A program made the position numbers and the translations under genes. From assembly GCF_000379725.1 (NCBI RefSeq), contig NZ_KB903636.1:124-57760 (forward strand): a DNA stretch of 57,637 nt, in the 5' to 3' direction. Origin of the DNA: Cytophaga aurantiaca DSM 3654. GTDB lineage: Bacteria > Bacteroidota > Bacteroidia > Cytophagales > Cytophagaceae. This document shows positions 1-7,902 of the stretch, piece by piece (position 1 is the stretch's first letter; each line of letters opens with the position of its first letter). The notes beneath the pieces are model-generated. The model did no database searches. It saw only the letters and a list, made by a program, of their open reading frames with translations, and was not told the origin of the DNA.

Positions 1-756
1 ACAACAAGCTATTATGTATCTCAAACAAACGGTTGTGAAAGTGCAAGAGCACAAATTACTGTAACGGTAAATGCTTTACCAACAGCAGCAATCACAGCAG
101 GTGGTGCAACAACTTTCTGTTCAGGTGGAAGTGTAATATTAACTGCAAGTTCTGGTTCTTCATATATCTGGAAAAATGGAAGCACACAGGTTGGAACAGC
201 AGCAAGCTATACGGCAACAACCGCCGGTTCATACACCGTAGAAGTTACAAATGCGAGTAACTGTAAAGCTACTTCGTCTGCAACAGTTGTGACAATAAAT
301 GCTACTGGTGCAGCACCAACAGTTAGTCCTGTTAACTACTGCCTCAATGAAACAGCAACAGCATTAACAGCAACGGGTATAGGATTGAAATGGTATGCAG
401 ATAATACCACAACAACGGCGCTGGCATCTGCACCTGTTCCTTCAACAGCTGCAACTGGAACAACAACATATTATGTATCTCAGACAAACGGCTGTGAAAG
501 TTCAAGAGCAGCGATCACAGTAACGGTAAATGCTTTACCAACTGCAACGATCACCGCTTCAGGTTCTACAAGCATTCCATCAGGCGGAAGTGTAACGTTG
601 AATGCAAATACGGGATCTGGATTAACATACAAATGGTTTAAGGGTTCTACGCAGGTTGGTACTGCCTCATCGTACACGGCAACAGCAGCAGGTACTTATA
701 CCGTTGAAGTAACAAATGGAAATAATTGTAAAGCTACTTCCCTTGCAACGGATGTA
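1..756 (+). repeat. Tandem Ig-like coding repeat, period 459 nt
   Basis: The segment starting at base 1 recurs starting at base 460 with strong nucleotide identity (both read acaacaa..tattatgtatct and gtaacggtaaatgctttacca). The period is 459 nt, or 153 codons. At least one further copy probably lies upstream of the window. Such repeats can expand or contract by recombination. Confidence 0.85.
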
Positions 757-1308
757 AACTCAGCAGCGAATCAGCCTTCAGTGATTACGATTACTTCACC
801 GGTAGCCAACGCAACAATCTCAGGAACAATTACGATTTCAGCAGACATTTCAGATCCGGATGGTACCATCATAGCGGTTGAATATCTGGATGGTAATACG
901 GTGATCGGATCAAGTACAACGGCTCCATACAGTTTCGACTGGACGACACCTGGTGCAGGTACACATGTAATCACGGTGCGTGTAACCGACAGTCATGGCG
1001 GCATTACAACTTCTGCTCCGGTAACAGTTACTAGCACTACCAGTACGGGAGTATCAAATTCAAATTCAATAACAGCAACGATCTATCCGAATCCATGCAA
1101 TGCAGATGTATACATTGAAACGGATACAGATCTTTCAAATGCTGAGATCAGAGTGATCAATGTATTGGGTGAAGAAGTTCAACTTTTATCGTATGTAAAT
1201 GCAAGTGGAGCACGCCTTGATGTAAGCAATCTGACAGATGGAACATATGTTCTTATTATTACAGATGGCTCATCTATATTCAGAAAAAAGATCACGGTGA
1301 TAAAATAA
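1..1308 (+). CDS. Secreted Ig-repeat protein with T9SS sorting domain (3' part)
   Basis: The frame is open from base 1 to the TAA at 1306-1308, so the gene begins before the window; about 435 residues are visible. They contain two copies of an Ig-like repeat rich in Thr, Ser and Ala (each copy with YYVSQTNGCES and TVTVNALPTA), about 153 residues apart. A bacterial Ig-type module of the kind found in Cytophaga cell-surface enzymes follows (PSVITITSPVANATISG). The last ~80 residues form a type-A T9SS sorting domain (IYPNPCNADVYIET ... GTYVLIITDG ... KKITVIK). The protein is therefore probably exported by T9SS and attached to the cell surface. The catalytic or binding part, if any, lies outside the window, so the function is unknown. 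Confidence 0.9.
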   Translation, partial: TTSYYVSQTNGCESARAQITVTVNALPTAAITAGGATTFCSGGSVILTASSGSSYIWKNGSTQVGTAASYTATTAGSYTVEVTNASNCKATSSATVVTINATGAAPTVSPVNYCLNETATALTATGIGLKWYADNTTTTALASAPVPSTAATGTTTYYVSQTNGCESSRAAITVTVNALPTATITASGSTSIPSGGSVTLNANTGSGLTYKWFKGSTQVGTASSYTATAAGTYTVEVTNGNNCKATSLATDVNSAANQPSVITITSPVANATISGTITISADISDPDGTIIAVEYLDGNTVIGSSTTAPYSFDWTTPGAGTHVITVRVTDSHGGITTSAPVTVTSTTSTGVSNSNSITATIYPNPCNADVYIETDTDLSNAEIRVINVLGEEVQLLSYVNASGARLDVSNLTDGTYVLIITDGSSIFRKKITVIK

Positions 1309-1344
1309 AATCTTGAAATACATATAGCTGATTCTAGCTATGAC

Positions 1345-1380
1345 CAAAAATCCTTCGTTTGAAAGAACGAAGGATTTTTG
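1345..1380 (+). terminator. Rho-independent terminator of the repeat protein gene
   Basis: A 15-bp perfect inverted repeat (CAAAAATCCTTCGTT, loop TGAAAG, then its complement) is followed by a T-rich tract. It lies 37 nt after the stop codon of the secreted repeat protein. Confidence 0.85.
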
Positions 1381-1445
1381 TTTTATAAACGTTATGCGTA
1401 ATATGTAAAAGAATTGATTCATATAATTTGTTAATACATTCGGCT

Positions 1446-1802
1446 ATGAAAAATAAGATCTCTCTTTCCATTACACACAACAATGCAAAACGCATGGAAT
1501 ATTTTTTAAATCGTGTAAAAGAAGAACTTGTTGAAGTTCACTTTGATTGGCGCAACTGGAAAAACTCCGATCAGATAAACGATGGCTGCAAGTTTATTTC
1601 CGTTGAATCAAAAGAACCCGTAACAATTTGTATTCTGTTCTGTGATTCTTATCACGATGCAAATCGAATTGGCAAAGCAAATGAATTGCCTTGTTTGCCA
1701 ACAGCTAAGTGGAGTGTGAATGGAGACGTGATGTATTTTGTTGAATCAAATGATGCAGATAAAGTAAGTGATATTTTGAGCTTATTTGCAGGGGAAGAGT
1801 AA
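1446..1802 (+). CDS. Conserved hypothetical protein, 118 aa
   Basis: A small soluble protein of 118 residues with no signal peptide or membrane segment. I chose the ATG at 1446 (MKNKISLSITHNN) over a TTG at 1428. It is mixed alpha/beta with no recognisable motif; the two halves read like a small compact domain (VEVHFDWRNWKNSD, GDVMYFVESND). It lies between a terminator and a thioredoxin-like gene that starts 64 nt downstream, so the two may be co-transcribed. I do not recognise the family and assign no function. Confidence 0.6.
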   Translation: MKNKISLSITHNNAKRMEYFLNRVKEELVEVHFDWRNWKNSDQINDGCKFISVESKEPVTICILFCDSYHDANRIGKANELPCLPTAKWSVNGDVMYFVESNDADKVSDILSLFAGEE

Positions 1803-1866
1803 TATTCATTGGAACTACTTTATGCATTTCCGGGTTAGAGGTCTATAAAATAATTTCTGATAGATC

Positions 1867-2418
1867 ATGAATTTCCAAGCTTATCTGAACTACTTCGAAT
1901 CCATACTTGATAATCCAACACCACCTGCTCCCTACGATAATCCGGATTATTTTAATTACCTAAAGCTGAATTGGTCGCGCATGAACCGTTGGCTGAAACA
2001 TGGGGTCTTATCGCAGGAAATAAAAGAAGTGGTTGCTGGAATAAAGAAGCCTCAAACATGGATTATTATTACTGAGCCTTGGTGTGGGGATGCGGCACAT
2101 GTTGTTCCATTTTTACATATGATTGCTCAGCAAAATCCGTTAATTGCTGTAGATTATGAACTTCGAGATTCAGCGCCTTTTCGTATCAATGAATATTTAA
2201 CAAAGGGAGGGAAATCCATTCCTAAATTAATTGTTCGAAATACTTCAGGTGAAGATCTTGCAACCTGGGGACCAAGACCAGCAGGCTGTCAGGTGATATA
2301 TGACAAACTCAAAGCAGAACATGCAGACTTTGAAACCATGAAAATTGAATTGCAAAAGTGGTATAACAAAAATGAAGGAAAAGAAATATTTGAAGAGTTG
2401 GCAGCTCTGTTAAAATAA
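1867..2418 (+). CDS. Thioredoxin-fold family protein with a single active-site Cys
   Basis: 183 residues. A long helical N-terminal part (1-60) precedes a thioredoxin-like core beginning WIIITEPWCGDAAH at about residue 65. The canonical WCGPC active site is WCGDA, so only the first Cys (Cys73) remains. A cis-Pro position is visible in KSIPKLIV. This pattern is common in a Bacteroidota thioredoxin-like family. With one Cys it is unlikely to be a standard disulfide reductase; a monothiol or binding role is possible. There is no signal peptide, so it is probably cytoplasmic. The stop codon lies within the left arm of a palindromic repeat that probably serves as terminator. Confidence 0.8.
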   Translation: MNFQAYLNYFESILDNPTPPAPYDNPDYFNYLKLNWSRMNRWLKHGVLSQEIKEVVAGIKKPQTWIIITEPWCGDAAHVVPFLHMIAQQNPLIAVDYELRDSAPFRINEYLTKGGKSIPKLIVRNTSGEDLATWGPRPAGCQVIYDKLKAEHADFETMKIELQKWYNKNEGKEIFEELAALLK

Positions 2419-2452
2419 TTCGTCCGACCACTTTTTTGTGGTCAGACGAATT
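2417..2452. repeat. Dispersed palindromic element, copy 1 (T6 loop; terminator-like)
   Basis: 15-nt arms (AATTCGTCCGACCAC ... GTGGTCAGACGAATT) flank a TTTTTT loop, with one mismatch in the stem. It overlaps the stop codon of the thioredoxin-like gene. Near-identical elements are at 8733-8766 and, with GAC/GTC in place of the inner CAC/GTG, at 53021-53052. All three share the loop and the position of the stem mismatch. Confidence 0.85.
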
Positions 2453-2455
2453 GAC

Positions 2456-2665
2456 TCAGGCTTCTTCATAAATATAGATCAGGTAATTTCCTTCTTTGTA
2501 TGGAGCCAGATCAATTTGTATGTTTGTTGAAAGAGTAACATTTTTCCTATCGTACAATTTATTTCCTGTCATATCATATACAAGAATCGTAGCAAATGCA
2601 ATTGGGTAATGGCATGTAAAAGAATCTGTAGTATTTTTGAAGGAACCTTTTACAGATATAATTTT
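2456..2665 (-). pseudogene. Remnant of a T9SS-type C-terminal domain
   Basis: On the minus strand there is a 69-codon open frame with no plausible start, since the upstream boundary is an in-frame stop. Its end reads ILVYDMTGNKLYDRKNV ... IQIDLAPYKEGNYLIYIYEE, the beta-strand pattern of a Bacteroidota C-terminal sorting or secreted beta-sandwich domain. No signal peptide or mature domain precedes it. I infer a decayed 3' end of a former secreted-protein gene. This rests on motif resemblance only. Confidence 0.45.
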
Positions 2666-2711
2666 TTAAATTCTAAATTAAGTTGCAATTTGATTTAGAA
2701 TTTAAAAAATT
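2660..2711. repeat. Perfect 19-bp AT-rich inverted repeat upstream of araC-type gene
   Basis: The arm AATTTTTTAAATTCTAAAT (2660-2678) is exactly complementary to 2693-2711, with a 14-nt spacer. The right arm ends 6 nt before the ATG of the membrane-bound AraC regulator. It could be an operator, a transcript hairpin affecting start-codon access, or the scar of a lost element. Confidence 0.6.
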
Positions 2712-2717
2712 GCTTTA

Positions 2718-3836
2718 ATGCATAACAATCCGTTGAAGGAGTATTTTAGTAAAAAACAATTTCATATTCAGTTTTTAGCGGTTGTTTTATTTTTGCTGAT
2801 AACTTGTGTTGTTAGTTTCTTTTTTCAAAAAAAAGAGACCATAGATCTATTGAATTCAAAGGAATTCTTAATTGAAACGTATTCAGATGCTTGGGATGGC
2901 GGCCATTCAGAATGCGAATTTATCTCCAGAACAAACGATGAAATTACATATAGATCTTGCTTGAAAAGAGGTATGCTGTATCCTTATGCAGGAATTCATT
3001 TTAGAAAAGCGGACAGTACATTTTATAGTTTAAAAAATTATAAACTGGAATTGCAGATCACTGTTAAAGAAAAACAACGTTTGGCAATTCGCATTTATAA
3101 TTTTAAAGAAGGAATGAGCGATTCAATAATTAGAAATTCATTTCCATTATATCATCATGTTTATCCGGTAGAAAAAGGCAAAAATAATCTGGAAATACCA
3201 TTCAATAGTTTTACAACGATTCCGGAATGGTGGTATACAGATAATAAAAAATCTGAATCCGATATTAAATCCTGGGATAAAGATTCAGTTGGCTATACAT
3301 CTATTTTTAGTGATGTGGGTCATACTATCGGCAAAGAAAGGATATTTAAAATTACGAAACTTTCATTAGTAGGTGACTATAGTGGCTTATACCTAATACT
3401 AGTGATTTTTTCCGGAACTGTTTTGGTTCTGTTCTTTGGTATACATATTATAGTGTATCAAAAACAGAAGAGGATCCAACTGACGATAAAATATTCCGAT
3501 GATTTTGAGTTTGAAACAAAGAAAGCAGATTTAAAAAGCCAGATCCATACATATATATCAGAGAATTATTCAAACAGTGAGTTAAAAGCGATCGACTTGG
3601 CCAATCACCTGAATGTTCCCGAATATAAGATCGGAGAGATTTTAAAAGAGCAGGTAGGGATGTCATTTAAATCTTTTTTAAATCACACACGAATCGAAGC
3701 GGCGAAACTCTATCTAAAAAACTCTTCGTATTCGATCTCTGAAATAGCATATAAAACCGGTTTTAATTCTCCATCCAGCTTTAATCGGGTTTTTAAGGAA
3801 CTTGTGAATCAGGCACCCGGAGAATTTAAAAATTAA
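2718..3836 (+). CDS. Membrane-anchored AraC-family transcriptional regulator
   Basis: 372 residues. A transmembrane segment at about 17-36 (FLAVVLFLLITCVVSFFF) is followed by an extracytoplasmic region of ~185 residues, a second transmembrane segment at about 224-245 (LYLILVIFSGTVLVLFFGIHII), and a cytoplasmic C-terminal AraC/XylS DNA-binding domain (~270-372). Two helix-turn-helix units are recognisable: AIDLANHLNVPEYKIGEILK and ISEIAYKTGFNSPSSFNRVF. The layout suggests a one-component sensor that binds a periplasmic ligand and acts on DNA from the membrane. A perfect inverted repeat just before the start may be its own operator. The neighbouring hydrolase lipoprotein gene is a possible target (inference). 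Confidence 0.85.
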   Translation: MHNNPLKEYFSKKQFHIQFLAVVLFLLITCVVSFFFQKKETIDLLNSKEFLIETYSDAWDGGHSECEFISRTNDEITYRSCLKRGMLYPYAGIHFRKADSTFYSLKNYKLELQITVKEKQRLAIRIYNFKEGMSDSIIRNSFPLYHHVYPVEKGKNNLEIPFNSFTTIPEWWYTDNKKSESDIKSWDKDSVGYTSIFSDVGHTIGKERIFKITKLSLVGDYSGLYLILVIFSGTVLVLFFGIHIIVYQKQKRIQLTIKYSDDFEFETKKADLKSQIHTYISENYSNSELKAIDLANHLNVPEYKIGEILKEQVGMSFKSFLNHTRIEAAKLYLKNSSYSISEIAYKTGFNSPSSFNRVFKELVNQAPGEFKN

Positions 3837-3972
3837 TCCATTTTTTAAATTGTAAATGTTTTTTTGATTTTTTCAAACCGGTTTAGGCAAACTGTAAAGT
3901 CAAATTTTAAAACTGAAAACTCTTTGGATAAGAATTTGGGTAGCTTGCTTTGCAATCTTAACCGTATTCAAC

Positions 3973-4821
3973 ATGAAAATGTATTTAAAATTGAATTCCA
4001 TAATTGGGATAATAGTATTACTTTTTTCTACCAATGCTTGTAGACCAACCAATATTCATCCTGTTACTAAGCCCGTTGTTTTAAAGTCATCGCTAGTTGA
4101 TTTAGGAACCCATAAATTGGCTGCATTCTCTGTAATTAAAAATTCAAAATATTTAGTTGTTTTTGAAGCTGGACTCGGCGATGATCATAGTATTTGGAAT
4201 AACAGCAATATAGCAGTAAAAACGAGTGATAGTATGGATGTTGTTTCTTACGATAGAGCAAGCCATGGGCAATCGGAAAGAGGACCTGATCCAAGAGACA
4301 TTTCCCGCTTACAAAGCGAATTGGGTTCAGTTATTGATGCGTTTGCAAATGGCCGAAAGGTAGTACTCATTGGACATTCGTTAGGTGGATTTATTATAAG
4401 AGATTACGCCATTAAAAATCCAACGCGAGTTGCGGGTTTGGTATTTGTAGATCCTTCACACGAAGACTGCAGTCAATTAACTCAAGCAGATGAAGATGCG
4501 TTTTACAATTCGTGGCTTACTGCGTGGGGGCCAACTAATGGCGGTACACTGGAAGCGAAAGAATGGAAAAACGATGTTGACTACATGGGGACAGTAGGGA
4601 ATTTGCCGGATGTGCCGGTAGTTGTCTTAACGGCAATGAGTGTTGATGCTTCATACTCTGCTACATTTCGACAAGCGTGGTATGCTGCGCATGAAACGTT
4701 AAAAAGCGGGGTAACTGATTTTACACATGTAAGCATTCCGAATTCAGGACATATGGTGATGTTGGATCAACCTCAAATATTAATTAATTCCATAAATGTG
4801 TTCCTTGCTAAATTGCCGTAA
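3973..4821 (+). CDS. Alpha/beta hydrolase lipoprotein
   Basis: 282 residues. The N-terminus is a lipoprotein signal (IIVLLFSTNAC, lipobox Cys23), so it should be lipidated and face the periplasm or outer membrane. The alpha/beta hydrolase fold shows the nucleophile elbow GHSLGGF, a strand with a candidate acidic residue (VFVDPSHED) and the C-terminal catalytic His in NSGHMVMLDQP. The substrate cannot be told from sequence; esterase or lipase-like activity is the default. It starts 136 nt after the membrane AraC gene on the same strand and could be controlled by it. Confidence 0.85.
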   Translation: MKMYLKLNSIIGIIVLLFSTNACRPTNIHPVTKPVVLKSSLVDLGTHKLAAFSVIKNSKYLVVFEAGLGDDHSIWNNSNIAVKTSDSMDVVSYDRASHGQSERGPDPRDISRLQSELGSVIDAFANGRKVVLIGHSLGGFIIRDYAIKNPTRVAGLVFVDPSHEDCSQLTQADEDAFYNSWLTAWGPTNGGTLEAKEWKNDVDYMGTVGNLPDVPVVVLTAMSVDASYSATFRQAWYAAHETLKSGVTDFTHVSIPNSGHMVMLDQPQILINSINVFLAKLP

Positions 4822-4935
4822 AGTAAATGTTGAGATTTATTGACTGTAAAGCTACGTGGTTTGTGATGCTAATGTAAAAAGTAAAGAAGAAGTGTATCAA
4901 TCAAAAAATGTTTTTTGTCTTTTAAAGCACTAACA

Positions 4936-5327
4936 ATGTTACGCTCAAAAAATCAACTGTTTCTTTTATTCTTCTTTGTTCTATTTCAAGTAAAGAGTCA
5001 AAACTTAGTTCCGAATCCGAGTTTTGAAAATACAAATTTTACGCCTTGTAGTTGGATGATGCCGCCTGCATCAAATTTTAGTGATACAATGCAGGATTGG
5101 ATATTGCCCACCGGCGGAACAACTGATATATACAGTACTCTGGCGCCAATAACCTGCTTTGCAAACTGTTTTTCAACCTATATTTCTTTGGGTCATCAAG
5201 CCCCCAGAACAGGTGAAGTCATGTGTGGTTTTGTTACGGCGATACTGTCTCTGATGGGCTATACTATTTTGCAATAACGTATAAAAATAAAACTATACAT
5301 AATGGTTGGGTTCAGGTATTGAGATAA
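4936..5327 (+). pseudogene. Frameshifted and truncated secreted protein gene
   Basis: The start at 4936 gives a signal peptide (FLLFFFVLFQVKSQ) followed by NLVPNPSFE, the opening of a Bacteroidota secreted protein family. The frame stops at 5275-5277 after GEVMCGFV. Adding one base near 5233-5236 restores the family-like continuation GDTVSDGLYYFAITYKNK, which then stops at 5325-5327. The remaining sequence is still much shorter than usual members of this family, so the gene is both frameshifted and 3'-truncated. I judge it non-functional. Confidence 0.7.
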
Positions 5328-5427
5328 AGGCTAATAAAATTTTAAGCAGCAGCATAAGGTTTGATTGAGCACAGAATTAAAACAGAAAGATTCATAATAT
5401 TTAAATTAGAGTTAAATCTTATTCAAT

Positions 5428-5484
5428 ATGAAAATATTTTTAAAAATCAGTTTACTAATTTGCGTAGTTGTAACACTTCTTTAA
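5428..5484 (+). pseudogene. Orphan signal-peptide-like fragment
   Basis: An 18-codon frame reads MKIFLKISLLICVVVTLL and then stops. It resembles the first codons and 5' context (attcaa.atgaaaat) of the hydrolase lipoprotein gene at 3973. The region 5328-5535 holds no other gene that I can see. It is probably the broken start of a lost secreted protein; expression is doubtful. Confidence 0.3.
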
Positions 5485-5535
5485 TACAGGTTATAAAAAT
5501 TTAATTTGTGATCTTATAAATTAATCATAAGAAAA

Positions 5536-6978
5536 ATGATAAAAATTTTGATACATCTTCTTTTGCTTTTCAGTTTTTTATATGCACCTAAAAAAGAATT
5601 AGAAAACCCATTATTATTTAATAAGACATTAAACCGTGATAGTATTAAGATAGAATTTGCTACGCTGTACAACTTGATAAATACCATTCATACGGGGCAA
5701 TATATGTTTTGCACCAAACCGGAATTTGACAACTATTATGACAGTCTAAAAAATACCATTCAATCGGACTTGTCAATTACAGAATATTATAAACTCACAA
5801 CAGCTTTACTTGCAAAAATTAAAGATGGACATACGGTGGTTGATGGACGTAATATGGGCCTGTTACTAAACGATGAATTACTATTTCCATACAGCATATA
5901 TAAAATTAAAGGTGCATACTATTTAAATAAATCCGGCACTGATGATAAGAGCCTTACAGGTTATAAAATTTTAAAAATTAATGGAGAAAAAATGGATACA
6001 ATTGTTGGAGTAATACAAAAGTATCTGGCCCATGAAGGAGAAAATGAAACGGTAATAAATACTCAATTAAAATACTTTCCTGCTTATTACTTTCTTTATT
6101 TTGATAAGTCTGAAAGTTTCGAAATAGAATACGAAGAAGAACCGGGCAAAATTAAAACTATAAAGCTGAAAGGTGTCGAATATGGCACATTCAAAAAAAA
6201 TACGCTTGTTAATCAAGAACCATTATCAGTAGAATTTAAAAATGATTCAACAGTTATTTTGAAAGTACGATCGTTTAGCAATGGATATATTCAAAAAGAC
6301 AGGAAGGCTGCTGAAGAAAAATTGGATTCCATTTTCAATAAAATGTACGACCTTAAAATAACGAATCTGATACTTGATTTGCGGGGTAACGGTGGTGGTG
6401 CACCTGAACTTGCTAACTATTTATTTTCATACTTATCAAGTAAACCGTATTATTATTTCGCTTCCATTGGGATAAAATACAACAGCACTAAAAATTGGAA
6501 ATATTTAGCAGAATACCCTAGATATATTCCAGAAGTAGATTTTTCAAAAACGACAACCAAACACGGATTAAACCTTTACACCCAAACCAACGAGATATAT
6601 AACTGGCAATTTGAAAAACAATACCCAAAGCCTAATTCCCTTAAAGGGAAAATATATGTTTTGATTAATGGAGGATCCTTTTCATCAACAGGACATGTAT
6701 TGTCACTTATGAGAGATAAAGGCATCGGAATATTTTACGGAGAATATTCTCAAGGCAGTAATTATAGTAATGCTGGACTGCAGGCGTTTATTTTACCTTA
6801 TTCACAAACAAAAGTCTGGATACCTTTTATCCAATTCAAAATGAGAACTCCCAATTTTCAATACGATCCAAAAGGAATAAAACCAGATGTTGAGATAGAA
6901 CTTCAACCCGATGATCTTAAAACGAATTATGATAGAGTACTAAATTATGCACTGATGGAAATTGAAACAAATAAGTAA
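5536..6978 (+). CDS. S41 family (C-terminal-processing-like) peptidase
   Basis: 480 residues with a signal peptide (IKILIHLLLLFSFLYA). The tail-specific protease core is visible in ITNLILDLRGNGGG at about 275 and INGGSFSSTGHV at about 377, where the SFSS serine is the expected nucleophile of S41 enzymes. A PDZ-like region may lie near residues 120-160 (GYKILKINGEKMD). It is probably a periplasmic or surface serine peptidase; the substrate is unknown. It lies alone on the plus strand and converges on the SDR gene, with only 6 nt between the two stop codons. Confidence 0.85.
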   Translation: MIKILIHLLLLFSFLYAPKKELENPLLFNKTLNRDSIKIEFATLYNLINTIHTGQYMFCTKPEFDNYYDSLKNTIQSDLSITEYYKLTTALLAKIKDGHTVVDGRNMGLLLNDELLFPYSIYKIKGAYYLNKSGTDDKSLTGYKILKINGEKMDTIVGVIQKYLAHEGENETVINTQLKYFPAYYFLYFDKSESFEIEYEEEPGKIKTIKLKGVEYGTFKKNTLVNQEPLSVEFKNDSTVILKVRSFSNGYIQKDRKAAEEKLDSIFNKMYDLKITNLILDLRGNGGGAPELANYLFSYLSSKPYYYFASIGIKYNSTKNWKYLAEYPRYIPEVDFSKTTTKHGLNLYTQTNEIYNWQFEKQYPKPNSLKGKIYVLINGGSFSSTGHVLSLMRDKGIGIFYGEYSQGSNYSNAGLQAFILPYSQTKVWIPFIQFKMRTPNFQYDPKGIKPDVEIELQPDDLKTNYDRVLNYALMEIETNK

Positions 6979-6984
6979 AATCTA

Positions 6985-7824
6985 TCAATTCTCCTTCGGA
7001 TGATCTGCCCACACCGTAGTTTCACTCCAGGTATCAAAATCTTTTTTCAATACATCTATTTTTGCCATTGCACCTTTAAGTGCCGCTGCACCAAGAAGCA
7101 GACGAAGCGGAGGTTCTTTTGATTCAACTGCTTTTACAATTGCTTGTGCCGCACGATTTGGATCGCCTGGCTGATTGCCGCTATACCCACGAATGAACGA
7201 TTTATTTGCTCCTGCCGTATCTGCATAATCTGCAATCACGATTTTACTATTCTCTGCAGAGCGTCCTGCCCAATCGGTACGGAAGCCGCTTGGTGCAACG
7301 ATCGTAACATGTATGCCTAAGTGCGCTACTTCTTTCGAAAGTGCTTCAGACAAACCATCTACTGCAAACTTGCTTGCATTGTAATAACCCAATGCAGGGA
7401 ATGCAACCAAACCTCCGATAGAGGCAATATTTATAATATGTCCGCTGCGTTGTTTGCGCATTACAGGCAAAACAGCTTTGGTCATATTGCCTAAACCAAA
7501 GAAATTTATTTCAAACATTTTTCGTACGGATTCATCTTCGCTTTCTTCTACCGCACCAAAATATCCGATGCCTGCATTATTTACCAATACATCAATACGA
7601 CCAAAACGTTCAACAGCTTTGTTTACTGCAGCTGTTATCTGATCTGGTTTTGTAACATCCAATGATAATGTCAGCGCCTTGCTTTCATGACCAACAATGA
7701 GATTACTGATATCTGAAATATTTCTGGCTGTTACAACTACATTATGACCAATGCTTAATACATGTTCTGCAAGTGCCCGGCCGAAGCCGGTTGAGCAACC
7801 TGTAATGAACCAAACTTTTTCCAT
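6985..7824 (-). CDS. Short-chain dehydrogenase/reductase (SDR)
   Basis: 279 residues, a classical SDR. It has the cofactor-binding motif TGCSTGFGRALA near the N-terminus, NNAGIG, a catalytic Ser in INIASIGG and YNASK carrying the catalytic Tyr and Lys. The length and C-terminal region resemble NADP-dependent oxidoreductases annotated as 3-oxoacyl-ACP reductase or 17-beta-HSD-like, but the substrate cannot be assigned. It lies 78 nt downstream of a second Rossmann-fold gene on the same strand, and the two may form a transcript. Confidence 0.9.
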   Translation of the reverse strand: MEKVWFITGCSTGFGRALAEHVLSIGHNVVVTARNISDISNLIVGHESKALTLSLDVTKPDQITAAVNKAVERFGRIDVLVNNAGIGYFGAVEESEDESVRKMFEINFFGLGNMTKAVLPVMRKQRSGHIINIASIGGLVAFPALGYYNASKFAVDGLSEALSKEVAHLGIHVTIVAPSGFRTDWAGRSAENSKIVIADYADTAGANKSFIRGYSGNQPGDPNRAAQAIVKAVESKEPPLRLLLGAAALKGAMAKIDVLKKDFDTWSETTVWADHPKEN

Positions 7825-7902
7825 TTGAATGTTATGTTTTGAATTTTATTATGAACTCTCCAAGGGCTTTAAATCCTTGAAGAGTTTGTTTAATCATCAA
7901 GC

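Noticed and set aside
3875-3884. AAACCGGTTT palindrome before the hydrolase gene
   Set aside because: A 10-bp palindrome is expected by chance and no second copy was seen nearby.
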